NCBI GenBank assembly: GCA_018064885.1
Contig: JAGHUI010000077.1
Coordinates: 1 to 64,000, forward strand
DNA length: 64,000 nt
Source of the DNA: Candidatus Minthosoma equi
GTDB taxonomy: Bacteria; Bacteroidota; Bacteroidia; Bacteroidales; Bacteroidaceae
Direction: 5' to 3'
Shown here: positions 15,882-24,250 of the stretch, in pieces
Layout: the number at the start of each line of letters is the position of its first letter
Position numbering within the stretch: position 1 is the first letter of the stretch
The notes under the pieces: model-generated
Told to the model about the DNA's origin: nothing
Database searches by the model: none
The model's input: the letters and a program-made list of their open reading frames with translations, nothing else
Program-made: the position numbers and the translations under genes

Positions 15882-17258
15882 TTATTTGTTCTTGAAATAT
15901 GCGTCGATAGCTTCAGCTGTCTTGCGGCCAGATGCGATAGCACGTACAACGAGGGATGCGCCTGATGCGGCATCGCCTGCTACGAATACGTTGTCTGGGA
16001 ATGCTGGCTGCTGTGGCTTGATGAATCCCATTGCGAGGAATACGATGTCTGCCTTGATGATTTCGACAGGTCCTGCTTCTACCATGAGTGGACGTCCGCC
16101 TTCTGGGTTTGGCTTCCAGTCGATTGGCTGTACCTTAACGCCTGTGAGCTTGCCGTCCTTGCCGAGGAATTCGAGTGAGTTGATGTTCCAGCGGCGAGTA
16201 CAGCCTTCCTCGTGAGAAGAAGTTGTCTTGAGGATGACTGGCCAGTTTGGCCATGGTGTGTTAGGGTTGTGACCTACAGGTGGCTTTGGCATGATCTCAA
16301 TCTGAGTGACTGACTTTGCACCTTGACGATGGCTTGTTCCGATACAGTCAGAACCCGTATCACCACCACCGATTACGAGCACATCCTTGCCTTTTGCTGT
16401 CACGCGCTCTGCCTTGCTGAACTCCATGCCTGCAAGAACACGGTTCTGCTGCGAGAGGAGTTCGAGAGCGAGGTGAACACCCTTCAATTCACGTCCAGGA
16501 ATGTTGAGGTCGCGTGCCTGTGGAGTACCTGTGCTGACAACGTATGCATCGAAGCCTTCAAGTACAGCATTCTCGCCAGAAAAATCTTTAGCAGCAAGTT
16601 TCTCGTGTGAGATTGGAGTGTTGTAAACAAATTTCACGCCTTCCTGCTCCATGACTTTGATACGGCGGTCAATGATTTGCTTGTTGAGCTTGAAGTTTGG
16701 AATACCGTAGCGGAGAAGACCTCCTGCAGCTTCGTTCTTGTCAAACACAGTGACTTCAAAGCCTTTATAGTTGAGCTGGTTGGCAGCGGCAAGTCCTGCA
16801 GGGCCTGCACCGATGACCGCAACCTTCTTGCCGTTGCGCTTTGGATTCTCGATAGTTACATAGCCTTCAAGGAAAGCGCGCTCAGCGATGGCACATTCGT
16901 TCTCGCGGTTTGTTACTGCTTCTCCTGTTGTATGGTAGAGGATGCATGCTTTCTCGCAGAGGGCAGGGCAGATGCGTCCTGTGAATTCAGGGAAGTCGTT
17001 TGTCTTCTTGAGAATCTTATATGCTGTTTCCCATTCTCCGCGATAGAGAGCGTCGTTCCATTCTGGATCCTTGTTGCCGAGCGGACAAGCCCAGTGGCAG
17101 AATGGCACACCGCAATCCATACAGCGTGATGCCTGTTCCTGACGGTCTTTTGTGTTGAGTGTCTGCTCTACCTCTCCGAAATCATGGATACGGTCGTGTA
17201 CTGGTCTATATCCAGCCTCTTTGCGAGGCACAGTTAAAAATGCTTTTGGATTTCCCAT
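15882..17258 (-). CDS. gltD: Glutamate synthase (NADPH) small subunit
   Basis: A 458-residue flavoprotein that passes electrons from NADPH through iron-sulphur clusters to the GltB subunit for reductive transfer of the glutamine amide to 2-oxoglutarate. N-terminal cluster cysteines are in ASRCMDCGVPFCHWACPLGN and GRICPALCEKACIL. The FAD Rossmann motif is VIGAGPAGLAAANQL, the NADPH one VIGGGDTGSDC, and the C-terminal FAD motif VFVAGDAASGASLVVRAI. The length is close to the usual small-subunit size. It starts 34 bases after gltB ends, in the same orientation, so the two form one operon with gltB first. A strong hairpin follows it. Confidence 0.96.
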   Translation of the reverse strand: MGNPKAFLTVPRKEAGYRPVHDRIHDFGEVEQTLNTKDRQEQASRCMDCGVPFCHWACPLGNKDPEWNDALYRGEWETAYKILKKTNDFPEFTGRICPALCEKACILYHTTGEAVTNRENECAIAERAFLEGYVTIENPKRNGKKVAVIGAGPAGLAAANQLNYKGFEVTVFDKNEAAGGLLRYGIPNFKLNKQIIDRRIKVMEQEGVKFVYNTPISHEKLAAKDFSGENAVLEGFDAYVVSTGTPQARDLNIPGRELKGVHLALELLSQQNRVLAGMEFSKAERVTAKGKDVLVIGGGDTGSDCIGTSHRQGAKSVTQIEIMPKPPVGHNPNTPWPNWPVILKTTSSHEEGCTRRWNINSLEFLGKDGKLTGVKVQPIDWKPNPEGGRPLMVEAGPVEIIKADIVFLAMGFIKPQQPAFPDNVFVAGDAASGASLVVRAIASGRKTAEAIDAYFKNK

Positions 17259-17292
17259 TTATTTTATATCTTTAATTTGTTAGAGGTTCTTG

Positions 17293-20200
17293 TTAATAAT
17301 CACGCTGCATGTCTGCAATCTTCTGCTGAAGCTTCTGCATCTTCTCTTCTTCGAGAACTCGCTTGTACTCGATAGGAACAACCTGGATGAACTCCTCAAC
17401 GTAGTGGTTCCAGTTGTCGAGCATCTTGCCTGCAAGTGCAGAACCTGTATAGAGGTAGTGCTTGCGGATGAGTTCCTTGAGTTCCTTACGGTAGCTTGCT
17501 TCCTCCACGAGGTTGATCTCAACCATGTCCATGTTGCAGAAGAAGTCGAAGTTGTGGTTCTTGTCCCAGACGTAAGCCACACCGCCTGACATACCTGCAG
17601 CGAAGTTTCGTCCTGTTTCTCCAAGCACTACGACACGACCGCCAGTCATGTATTCGCAGCAGTGGTCGCCTGCACCTTCGATAACGGCTGTAGCACCAGA
17701 GTTGCGCACACCGAAGCGCTCGCCTACACGTCCGTTGACATAGAGCTCACCAGTTGTAGCACCGTAAAGACCTGTGTTACCAGCTATGATGTTGTCTTCA
17801 GCAACGAAGTCGGCATTTGCTCGAGTTGGAGGGAGAATAGAGATGCGTCCGCCTGAAAGTCCCTTGCCGAAGTAGTCGTTAGCTTCACCTTCGAGCTTGA
17901 GGTTCACACCCTTCATTGCGAATGCGCCGAATGACTGACCTGCAGAACCCTTGAACTTGATATTGATAGTATTGTCTGGAAGACCTGCTTCGCCATATTT
18001 CTTTGCAATGACACCAGAAAGCATTGTACCTACAGCACGATCTGTATTCTTGATTGCATAGTCAAGGCTGATTTCCTCCTGTTCATCAATAGCGTGCTGA
18101 GCAGCCTTGATGATTTCCTCGTCCTTCACACCGCTGACCTTTGTGAACTCACCGCGATCCCAGTAGAGAGGCTTGTCTGTGTCCATCATGTGGAGCAGAC
18201 GAGAGAAGTCCATTGTGCCTTGCTTTGTTGATGGGTCGGCTGCCTTAACCTCGATGAGATCTGTGCGTCCAATGATATCCTTGAGTTTCTTCACGCCAAG
18301 TTCAGAAAGGTATTCACGCACCTGCTCTGCAAGGAATTTGAAGAAGTTCTCAACATATTCAGCCTTGCCTGTGAAACGTCCGCGGAGACGCTCATCCTGA
18401 GTTGCAACACCGACAGGACAAGTGTTAGTGTTACACTTACGCATCATCACACATCCGAGAACGATGAGTGGGAGAGTACCGAATGAGAATTCGTCTGCAC
18501 CGAGCATAGCCATTGCAATGACGTCGCGAGCTGTCTTGAGCTGACCGTCTGTCTGGAGGCGAACCTGGTTGCGAAGACCATTGAGAACGAGTGTCTGCTG
18601 TGTCTCTGCAAGACCGATTTCAGGGCTGATACCAGCGAAGCGCATAGAGCTTGCAGGAGAAGCGCCTGTACCACCTTCAGCACCAGAGATGACAATGAGG
18701 TCAGCCTTAGCCTTAGCCACACCAGCAGCAATTGTGCCCACACCACTTTCTGCAACCAACTTGACTGATACTGCAGCAGTTGGGTTGATGTTCTTCAAGT
18801 CGAAGATGAGCTGTGCAAGGTCTTCGATAGAATAGATATCGTGGTGAGGTGGAGGAGAGATGAGGGAGATTCCAGGGATGGCGTTACGTGTCTTAGCAAT
18901 GATCTTGTTTACCTTGAATCCTGGCAACTGACCGCCTTCGCCTGGCTTAGCGCCCTGAGCAACCTTAATCTGTATTTCTTCAGCATTCACGAGGTATTCG
19001 GCAGTTACACCGAAACGTCCTGATGCGATCTGTTTTGTCTTTGAAGAGAGTGACACACCGTCAATCTCAGTATGGTAGCGCTCGTTGTCCTCACCGCCTT
19101 CACCTGTGTTGCTTCGAGCACCAAGCTTATTCATGGCGATGGCAAGAGCTTCGTGAGCTTCGATAGAGAGAGCACCGAATGACATGGCACCTGTTACGAA
19201 ATGCTTTACGATGCTTTCTACTGGCTCAACCTCATCGAGTGGAGTAGGATTTGCAGCTTTCTTGAATCCGAAGAAGTCGCGAATGAAGATTGGCTTCTCC
19301 TTGTCGTCAACCATTGCTGCCCATTCCTTGAACTTCTTGTACGAGCCAAGGCGAGTAGCGATCTGGAGGTTAGCGATTGTATCTGGGTTCCATGCATGCT
19401 GGATACCATCCTTGCGGTATGAGAAAAGACCGTTGTTTGGAAGGAACTCGTTGATCTCGGCTGGTTTGAACGCCTCGTCGTGAAGCTTGATGGCATCACG
19501 GGCAATGTCGCGGAGGCCGATACCACCGATTGTTGAGATTTCTGTGCCGAAGTATCTGCGGAGAAGATCCTCTGAAAGACCGATGCTCTCGAAAATCTTT
19601 GCACCGCGGTAAGAACGGATAGTAGAGATACCCATCTTACTCATGATCTTCTTCAAGCCCTTGTCAACAGCCTTGATGTAGTTCTTCTCGGCAGTTGCGT
19701 ATTCCTCCTGAATCTTGTGCTTCTTAACGAGGTCGTCAAGAACAGCGAATGTCATGTAAGGGCAGATTGCGCTTGCACCGTAGCCGAGGAGGAGAGCTGC
19801 ATGCATAACCTCACGGATTTCACCGCTCTCAACGATGAGCGCTGTCTGAACGCGCTTCTGAACGCTGATGAGGTAGTGGTGAACGGCGCTGACAGCCAAG
19901 AGAGAAGGAATGGCGGCGTGAGCTTCGTCGATGTCACGATCGGAGAGGATGATGTAGTTTACACCTTCATCTACAGATGCTTCTGCCTCGTGACAGAGGT
20001 CTTCGATTGCCTGACGCAAACCGCTTGCACCCTTTTCGATTTCGAAGAGGATAGGGAGCTTCTTTGTCTTGAATCCCTTGTAGCGGATGTTGCAGAGAAT
20101 ATCGAGTTCTGTGTTTGTGAGCACTGGCTGTGGAAGACGCACCATCTTGCAGTTGCTCTCGTCTGGAGTGAGGATGTTTGTACCTACAGCACCGATGTAC

Positions 20201-21783
20201 TCTGTGAGCGACATTACGAGTTCCTCACGGATTGGGTCGATGGCAGGGTTTGTAACCTGTGCGAACTGCTGACGGAAGTAGTTGAAGAAAATCTGTGGCT
20301 TGTCGGAGATGACAGCAAGTGGAGTGTCGTTACCCATCGCAGCAACAGGCTCCTGACCTTGTGTACACATAGGAACAACGGTCTTGTCGATATCTTCCTG
20401 ACCGAAGCCGAAGTTGATGAGCTTGCGCTCGAAGTTAGGAACTGAGTTGTCCACATGGCGACCGCTCTTGAGCTTCTCAAGCTGTATGCGGTTTGTAGAA
20501 AGCCACTGGCGATAAGGATGCTCCTTTGCGAGCTTTTCCTTGATTTCTCCATCGTAGTAGATCTTGCCTTCCTGTGTGTCGATAAGGAGAATCTTACCTG
20601 GCTGGAGACGTCCCTTAGATTCTATTTCTGTTGGATCAAAATCCATTACACCAACCTCGCTGGCAACAACCATCATGCCGTTCTTTGTGATAGTGTAGCG
20701 TGATGGGCGAAGACCGTTACGGTCGAGAAGACCGCCGGCATAGCGACCGTCAGAGAACATGAGGGCAGCAGGGCCGTCCCATGGCTCCATGAGGATAGAG
20801 TGATATTCGTAGAATGCCTTGAGATCCTCAGAGATTGGGTTCTTGTCGTTGAATGACTCAGGAACGAGGATTGCCATTGCCTGAGGAAGAGACAAGCCGC
20901 TCATTACGAGGAACTCAAACACGTTGTCAAGTGAAGCAGAGTCACTCATGTCCTCCTGAAGGATAGGGCGAATCTCCTTGATGTCGCCAAGAGCAGGAGA
21001 AGAGAGGACACTCTCGCGAGCCTTCATCCATCCGCGGTTGCCGCGCACGGTGTTGATCTCGCCATTGTGGCAGAGGCAGCGGAAAGGCTGAGCAAGCTTC
21101 CACTTAGGGAATGTGTTTGTAGAGAAACGAGAGTGAACAAGTGCAAGTCCACTTGTGAAATAGTTATTGCTCAAGTCAGGGAAGTAGCGGCGAAGCTGTC
21201 CTGATGTGAGCATACCTTTATATATAATGTCTTTGCTTGAGAGAGAACAGATGTAGAAGTCCTCATCGTCAATGCGGTTCTCAATCTTCTTGCGGATCTT
21301 GTAGAGAATGCGCTCAAAGATAGCGATGTTCTCGTCCGAAACGCCTGTGATGAACACCTGCTTGATGTCTGGCTCTACCTCGCGAGCACCAACGCCAGGA
21401 ACGTCAGCATTTGTAGGCACGTTTCTGAGGTGCATGAGGTTGAGACCTTCGCGCTCAATCTCCTCAATCATTACGGAGAGAATCTCCGACTGTTTCTTTT
21501 CGTCTTTTGGGAGGAATACGAGACCTGTGCCGTATCTTCCCTTCTCTGGTACTGGAATACCCTGAAGGAGGATGAACTCATGTGGAATCTGAAGCAGGAT
21601 ACCTGCGCCGTCACCAGTCTTGTCACGAGTTTCAGCTCCTCGATGTTCCATGTTTTCAAGAACTCTTAATGCGTTGTCAACGAGTTCGTGGCTCTTGTTG
21701 CCATGAATGTTTACAACCATTCCGACACCACACGCGTCATGCTCGTTCTCCGCATTGTATAAACCAAGATTTCTTTTTACCAT
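17293..21783 (-). CDS. gltB: Glutamate synthase large subunit
   Basis: A 1496-residue enzyme. The N-terminal Ntn-type glutaminase domain releases ammonia; its catalytic Cys lies in NAENEHDACGVGMVV at about residue 18, implying cleavage of a short propeptide. The ammonia tunnels to the FMN synthase domain, which contains ISGAEGGTGASPASS. The 3Fe-4S cluster cysteines are in MMRKCNTNTCPVGVATQDERL. The C-terminal GXGXG beta-helix domain follows (KGSAGQSFGAFAMKG, GNTGLYGATTGELYVNGR). All domains are complete and in order. Expression with gltD gives the NADPH-dependent complex for ammonia assimilation. A promoter with -7 and -33 elements lies about 85 bases upstream. Confidence 0.97.
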   Translation of the reverse strand: MVKRNLGLYNAENEHDACGVGMVVNIHGNKSHELVDNALRVLENMEHRGAETRDKTGDGAGILLQIPHEFILLQGIPVPEKGRYGTGLVFLPKDEKKQSEILSVMIEEIEREGLNLMHLRNVPTNADVPGVGAREVEPDIKQVFITGVSDENIAIFERILYKIRKKIENRIDDEDFYICSLSSKDIIYKGMLTSGQLRRYFPDLSNNYFTSGLALVHSRFSTNTFPKWKLAQPFRCLCHNGEINTVRGNRGWMKARESVLSSPALGDIKEIRPILQEDMSDSASLDNVFEFLVMSGLSLPQAMAILVPESFNDKNPISEDLKAFYEYHSILMEPWDGPAALMFSDGRYAGGLLDRNGLRPSRYTITKNGMMVVASEVGVMDFDPTEIESKGRLQPGKILLIDTQEGKIYYDGEIKEKLAKEHPYRQWLSTNRIQLEKLKSGRHVDNSVPNFERKLINFGFGQEDIDKTVVPMCTQGQEPVAAMGNDTPLAVISDKPQIFFNYFRQQFAQVTNPAIDPIREELVMSLTEYIGAVGTNILTPDESNCKMVRLPQPVLTNTELDILCNIRYKGFKTKKLPILFEIEKGASGLRQAIEDLCHEAEASVDEGVNYIILSDRDIDEAHAAIPSLLAVSAVHHYLISVQKRVQTALIVESGEIREVMHAALLLGYGASAICPYMTFAVLDDLVKKHKIQEEYATAEKNYIKAVDKGLKKIMSKMGISTIRSYRGAKIFESIGLSEDLLRRYFGTEISTIGGIGLRDIARDAIKLHDEAFKPAEINEFLPNNGLFSYRKDGIQHAWNPDTIANLQIATRLGSYKKFKEWAAMVDDKEKPIFIRDFFGFKKAANPTPLDEVEPVESIVKHFVTGAMSFGALSIEAHEALAIAMNKLGARSNTGEGGEDNERYHTEIDGVSLSSKTKQIASGRFGVTAEYLVNAEEIQIKVAQGAKPGEGGQLPGFKVNKIIAKTRNAIPGISLISPPPHHDIYSIEDLAQLIFDLKNINPTAAVSVKLVAESGVGTIAAGVAKAKADLIVISGAEGGTGASPASSMRFAGISPEIGLAETQQTLVLNGLRNQVRLQTDGQLKTARDVIAMAMLGADEFSFGTLPLIVLGCVMMRKCNTNTCPVGVATQDERLRGRFTGKAEYVENFFKFLAEQVREYLSELGVKKLKDIIGRTDLIEVKAADPSTKQGTMDFSRLLHMMDTDKPLYWDRGEFTKVSGVKDEEIIKAAQHAIDEQEEISLDYAIKNTDRAVGTMLSGVIAKKYGEAGLPDNTINIKFKGSAGQSFGAFAMKGVNLKLEGEANDYFGKGLSGGRISILPPTRANADFVAEDNIIAGNTGLYGATTGELYVNGRVGERFGVRNSGATAVIEGAGDHCCEYMTGGRVVVLGETGRNFAAGMSGGVAYVWDKNHNFDFFCNMDMVEINLVEEASYRKELKELIRKHYLYTGSALAGKMLDNWNHYVEEFIQVVPIEYKRVLEEEKMQKLQQKIADMQRDY

Positions 21784-21866
21784 AATTGTCTTACGAGTTT
21801 AATTTGTGTTACGTCTGTTGTGACTATTTGTGGTTGTTTTAAGCCTAAATGCTATGAATTTGACTG

Positions 21867-21897
21867 CAAAATTACGAAATATATTTCTTTTTGCAAC
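21867..21897 (-). promoter_or_regulatory. Promoter of gltB-gltD
   Basis: On the minus strand, TAATTTTG (21867-21874) matches TAnnTTTG, and GTTG (21894-21897) is a near match to the -33 TTTG, 19 bp away. The leader before gltB is about 80 bases. Confidence 0.6.
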
Positions 21898-21959
21898 AAT
21901 AATAGCACTAATAATTGATAAAATGTATGTAAAAAACATGATTTATGGACAAAAAGGCA

Positions 21960-22000
21960 CAAAAAACAGAAAACCCCGACCACTTTTATAGTGATAGGGG
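21960..22000 (-). terminator. Terminator of the beta-helix lipoprotein gene
   Basis: On the minus strand a stem of CCCC/GGGG and CACT/AGTG pairs is followed directly by TTTTCTGTTTTTTG. It starts about 50 bases after the stop at 22052 and separates that gene from the gltB promoter. Confidence 0.7.
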
Positions 22001-22051
22001 CTTAATTGCTTACTTTTTTATGCTATTTATCTCATTTGACTTGCATCAAGT

Positions 22052-23470
22052 CTATTTCCACTGGTAACATCCTGCATCAGGAGAAGTACCGCGAGGAGTA
22101 CCGTCCTTGTCAAGAGGGTAGAGTGCAGAGTATTCTGCCGCCCCCTTTTCTCGTGCTGTGGAAAGGCTGTCAAGATGGAAATCGTAGGAGTAAGTATCTG
22201 TGTCGAAAAGGGTGAAATTCGTCTCCTTATATTTATCTTTGTCTTTTGCCTCCGCTGTGCAGTCAATGAAATACTGCTCATCGCTCACATCAGTCATGAG
22301 CACGCAGTTGTAGAAGCGGATGTTGAGCTCATTCTCGCCCGGATTGCCAAACACCTCATCGTCGGCATACCCAGTCACGAAGCAGTTGAGGAAGTTGGCA
22401 TGCTCCACAAGGTGAATCTCATCGCCAATGCTGTTGCTCACATAAAGAGCGCTCTCTCTGTCGCCATTCCAAGGATAGAACTGTGCGAGGGTACAATGAT
22501 AGAAATCGGACGAGCCGCCATAGATGCCCACGCAATTGCCAAAAGCGTTGGATATCTGCGTGTTTGCCACGAGAGCCTTGCAGTCAGTAAGCCGAAGAGC
22601 ATCACCAGCAACATTATGAATGATGGAATTCTCAATCACGATGCCCTCCTTTATGCTGTCGCAGATTATGCCAAAGCAGCCGCTGTGAATGTCCGCATAC
22701 TTGATGCTGCAAGCCTTGCTCGTAGAGGAAATCCAAACGCCGCCCCACTGACCGTCCAGACGATCGTAAGGCAAATAAGGAAACATCTTGTCCGTGCGGT
22801 CGCCTCGCAGCGTAACAGGCTTTCCCAAAGTGCCGTTTATGTTCAGGTTGCCATGCACCAGAAGGTTCGCATCATTGTGGAAGCAGAGCGTAGTACCAGC
22901 GTCAATATTGAGCGTTGCCCCCTCAGCCACCACAAGACTGTCGTAAACAACCACAGGTATGCTGCTGGAAATCGTAGTGTCGTTCTTGATAGTCACAGCC
23001 TTCATCATGCGGATGTTCTGACCGTAAGCCTCCAGCACCACCTTCTGCTGCATGCCGTTCTCAAGCGTGAACACAATCGCATCGGAAACCAGTGCAGGAG
23101 TGTCCGTCTGCTGCTCTTTGCAAGTGACCTCCACAAACACGAAGATGCTGTCATTCTTCAGAATGTCAATGTTGCTGAGCGAACTGCCATACTGACCATC
23201 CACATTCATCCGGAATCCCGAAGCTCCGCCCGACTCCAGTTTCACGTTGCTCAATCTCACCGCCTTGCTGTTGCGATTATACACATTGAAACGCTCCGTG
23301 CTCGAGCTGATGCCGCTGAAGATTGTGTCGAACGACACCGTGTCGCTGCTGAAGCTCAGCTTAGCATCTGCCGCAGTCGTGAAACTCTCCTCATCGCTGC
23401 ATGCTGCCGTAAACACGCACAGCGAAAGAAACAAGACATATAATAAATAATGTGTAGCTTTAGTTGTCAT
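22052..23470 (-). CDS. Lipoprotein with predicted right-handed beta-helix
   Basis: A 472-residue lipoprotein: the signal ends in LCVFTAACSDEE, with lipobox TAAC and an acidic +2 region typical of Bacteroidetes surface lipoproteins. The first 130 residues look like an immunoglobulin-like or DUF1573-like beta domain (FDTIFSGISSSTERFNVYNRNSKAVRLSNVKL). The centre has short repeating beta strands characteristic of a parallel beta-helix (IKYADIHSGCFGIICDSIKEGIVIENSIIHN, split here as successive coils). The end is RGTSPDAGCYQW, a common finish in such proteins. Possible polysaccharide or cell-surface adhesion role; no substrate can be named. A long open frame on the opposite strand is a compositional shadow. 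Confidence 0.75.
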   Translation of the reverse strand: MTTKATHYLLYVLFLSLCVFTAACSDEESFTTAADAKLSFSSDTVSFDTIFSGISSSTERFNVYNRNSKAVRLSNVKLESGGASGFRMNVDGQYGSSLSNIDILKNDSIFVFVEVTCKEQQTDTPALVSDAIVFTLENGMQQKVVLEAYGQNIRMMKAVTIKNDTTISSSIPVVVYDSLVVAEGATLNIDAGTTLCFHNDANLLVHGNLNINGTLGKPVTLRGDRTDKMFPYLPYDRLDGQWGGVWISSTSKACSIKYADIHSGCFGIICDSIKEGIVIENSIIHNVAGDALRLTDCKALVANTQISNAFGNCVGIYGGSSDFYHCTLAQFYPWNGDRESALYVSNSIGDEIHLVEHANFLNCFVTGYADDEVFGNPGENELNIRFYNCVLMTDVSDEQYFIDCTAEAKDKDKYKETNFTLFDTDTYSYDFHLDSLSTAREKGAAEYSALYPLDKDGTPRGTSPDAGCYQWK

Positions 23471-23586
23471 ATTGAAAATGGTGATGATAAGATAACGTAG
23501 TTCTTTTCCTCATTTAATAACGAAATGGTGCCCTTTTTATTGTGGGCGGACATTGCAATTCACTTGTGGTACATCCGTTTTTCCCC

Positions 23587-23655
23587 GAATGGAATGCTTG
23601 TTTCCGTGCGAATGGAATGCTTGTTTCCGTGCGAGCGGAGTACTCGTTTCCGTAC
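23587..23655. repeat. Three tandem copies of a 23-bp unit
   Basis: Units at 23587-23609 and 23610-23632 are identical (GAATGGAATGCTTGTTTCC followed by GTGC); the third (23633-23655) keeps GTTTCCGT and the length but has several changes. TTCC and GGAA of adjacent units can pair. It lies about 115 bases upstream of the lipoprotein start. Confidence 0.85.
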
Positions 23656-23716
23656 GAGCATGACAAAGCATCCGTCGCCATGGACACCACTTCTCATGCC
23701 ATTTCCAAACCGAGCA

Positions 23717-23992
23717 CAAAGGTACAACATTTTGATTGCGGTCTAAAATTTTTGAACAAAAAAATTCGGTGATTTCCATTCATTCCGACTTTTTTATCAA
23801 TTATCAGTTTATCAGTTTTTTGAAACAACAAGAAGAATAGTTATTTATATTATATATAATATAAATAAAGCTTTAAAATCGTATTATCAATCTCAAAAAA
23901 AATTACTGATAAACTGATAACTGATAATTTTAGCAATCCTGAAAAATTTCCCCATAAAAATTTTAGACCGCAATCAAAATGTTGTACCTTTG
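23717..23992. repeat. 276-bp palindromic element with outward promoter-like ends
   Basis: Perfect 37-bp inverted arms (23717-23753 and 23956-23992) share one centre, 23854/23855, with a perfect 28-bp AT palindrome (23841-23868). Between them TTATCAGTTTATCAGT (23801-23816) faces its complement at 23905-23920. Both outer ends carry TACCTTTG, a -7 box pointing outward, with TTTT at about the -33 distance. The right end points at the ATPase gene and the left end at the lipoprotein gene. The sequence from 23993 to 24120 holds only a small hairpin (TTCTGC-tcat-GCAGAA) and a CAGATAAACAGTTGTTGA motif shared with the repeats downstream of the ATPase gene. Confidence 0.85.
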
Positions 23993-24120
23993 CACCCGTG
24001 TTCGAGAGAATGCAATCTGTTAGTGAGAATAGCTACCAAACTGGGATTCTGCTCATGCAGAACAGATGTATCAGATAACAGATAAACAGTTGTTGATAAA
24101 CGACTCATCTTAATGTTTGT

Positions 24121-24227
24121 GTCACAAAAATAACATAATTCCGTCTTCTCGAAGCGAATTTTTCACCTTGTCACATAACTTTAGAGTTAATCGTTTGTAT
24201 AATCCAAAAAAAACACACATCTTTGCA
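24121..24227. repeat. Left arm of a ~105-bp imperfect inverted repeat flanking the ATPase gene
   Basis: Reverse-complemented, this segment aligns with 26107-26210. Shared blocks in order are TGCAAAGATGTGT, TTTTTTT, ATTAACTC, AAAGTTA, GCTTCGA, AAGAC, AATT and TGTTATTTTT. By eye identity is around 80 percent with a few short gaps. The arm contains the promoter of the ATPase gene. Confidence 0.8.
24194..24225 (+). promoter_or_regulatory. Promoter of the AAA-ATPase/PD-(D/E)XK gene
   Basis: TTTG (24194-24197) and CATCTTTG (24218-24225; one mismatch to TAnnTTTG) are 20 bp apart, giving a leader of about 20 bases before the start codon at 24251. Confidence 0.6.
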
Positions 24228-24250
24228 AAAAATATACATATTTTACCACT

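Noticed and set aside
19717..20445. 242-codon plus-strand frame inside gltB
   Set aside because: It lies wholly within a complete, motif-verified gltB domain; the translation is Cys/Val/Leu-rich shadow sequence.
22175..23443. 422-codon open frame on the plus strand opposite the beta-helix lipoprotein
   Set aside because: Composition is His/Ala/Val/Arg-rich with no signal, motif or domain, as expected of an antisense shadow. The minus-strand gene has a lipobox, a recognisable fold pattern and a terminator.
23587..23655. Possible CRISPR array
   Set aside because: The 23-bp units are contiguous with no spacers, and no cas genes are near.
23717..23992. Phase-variable invertible promoter
   Set aside because: The promoter boxes lie in the outer parts of the arms and point outward on both sides, so inversion of the interior would not change gene expression. 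No site-specific recombinase gene is nearby.
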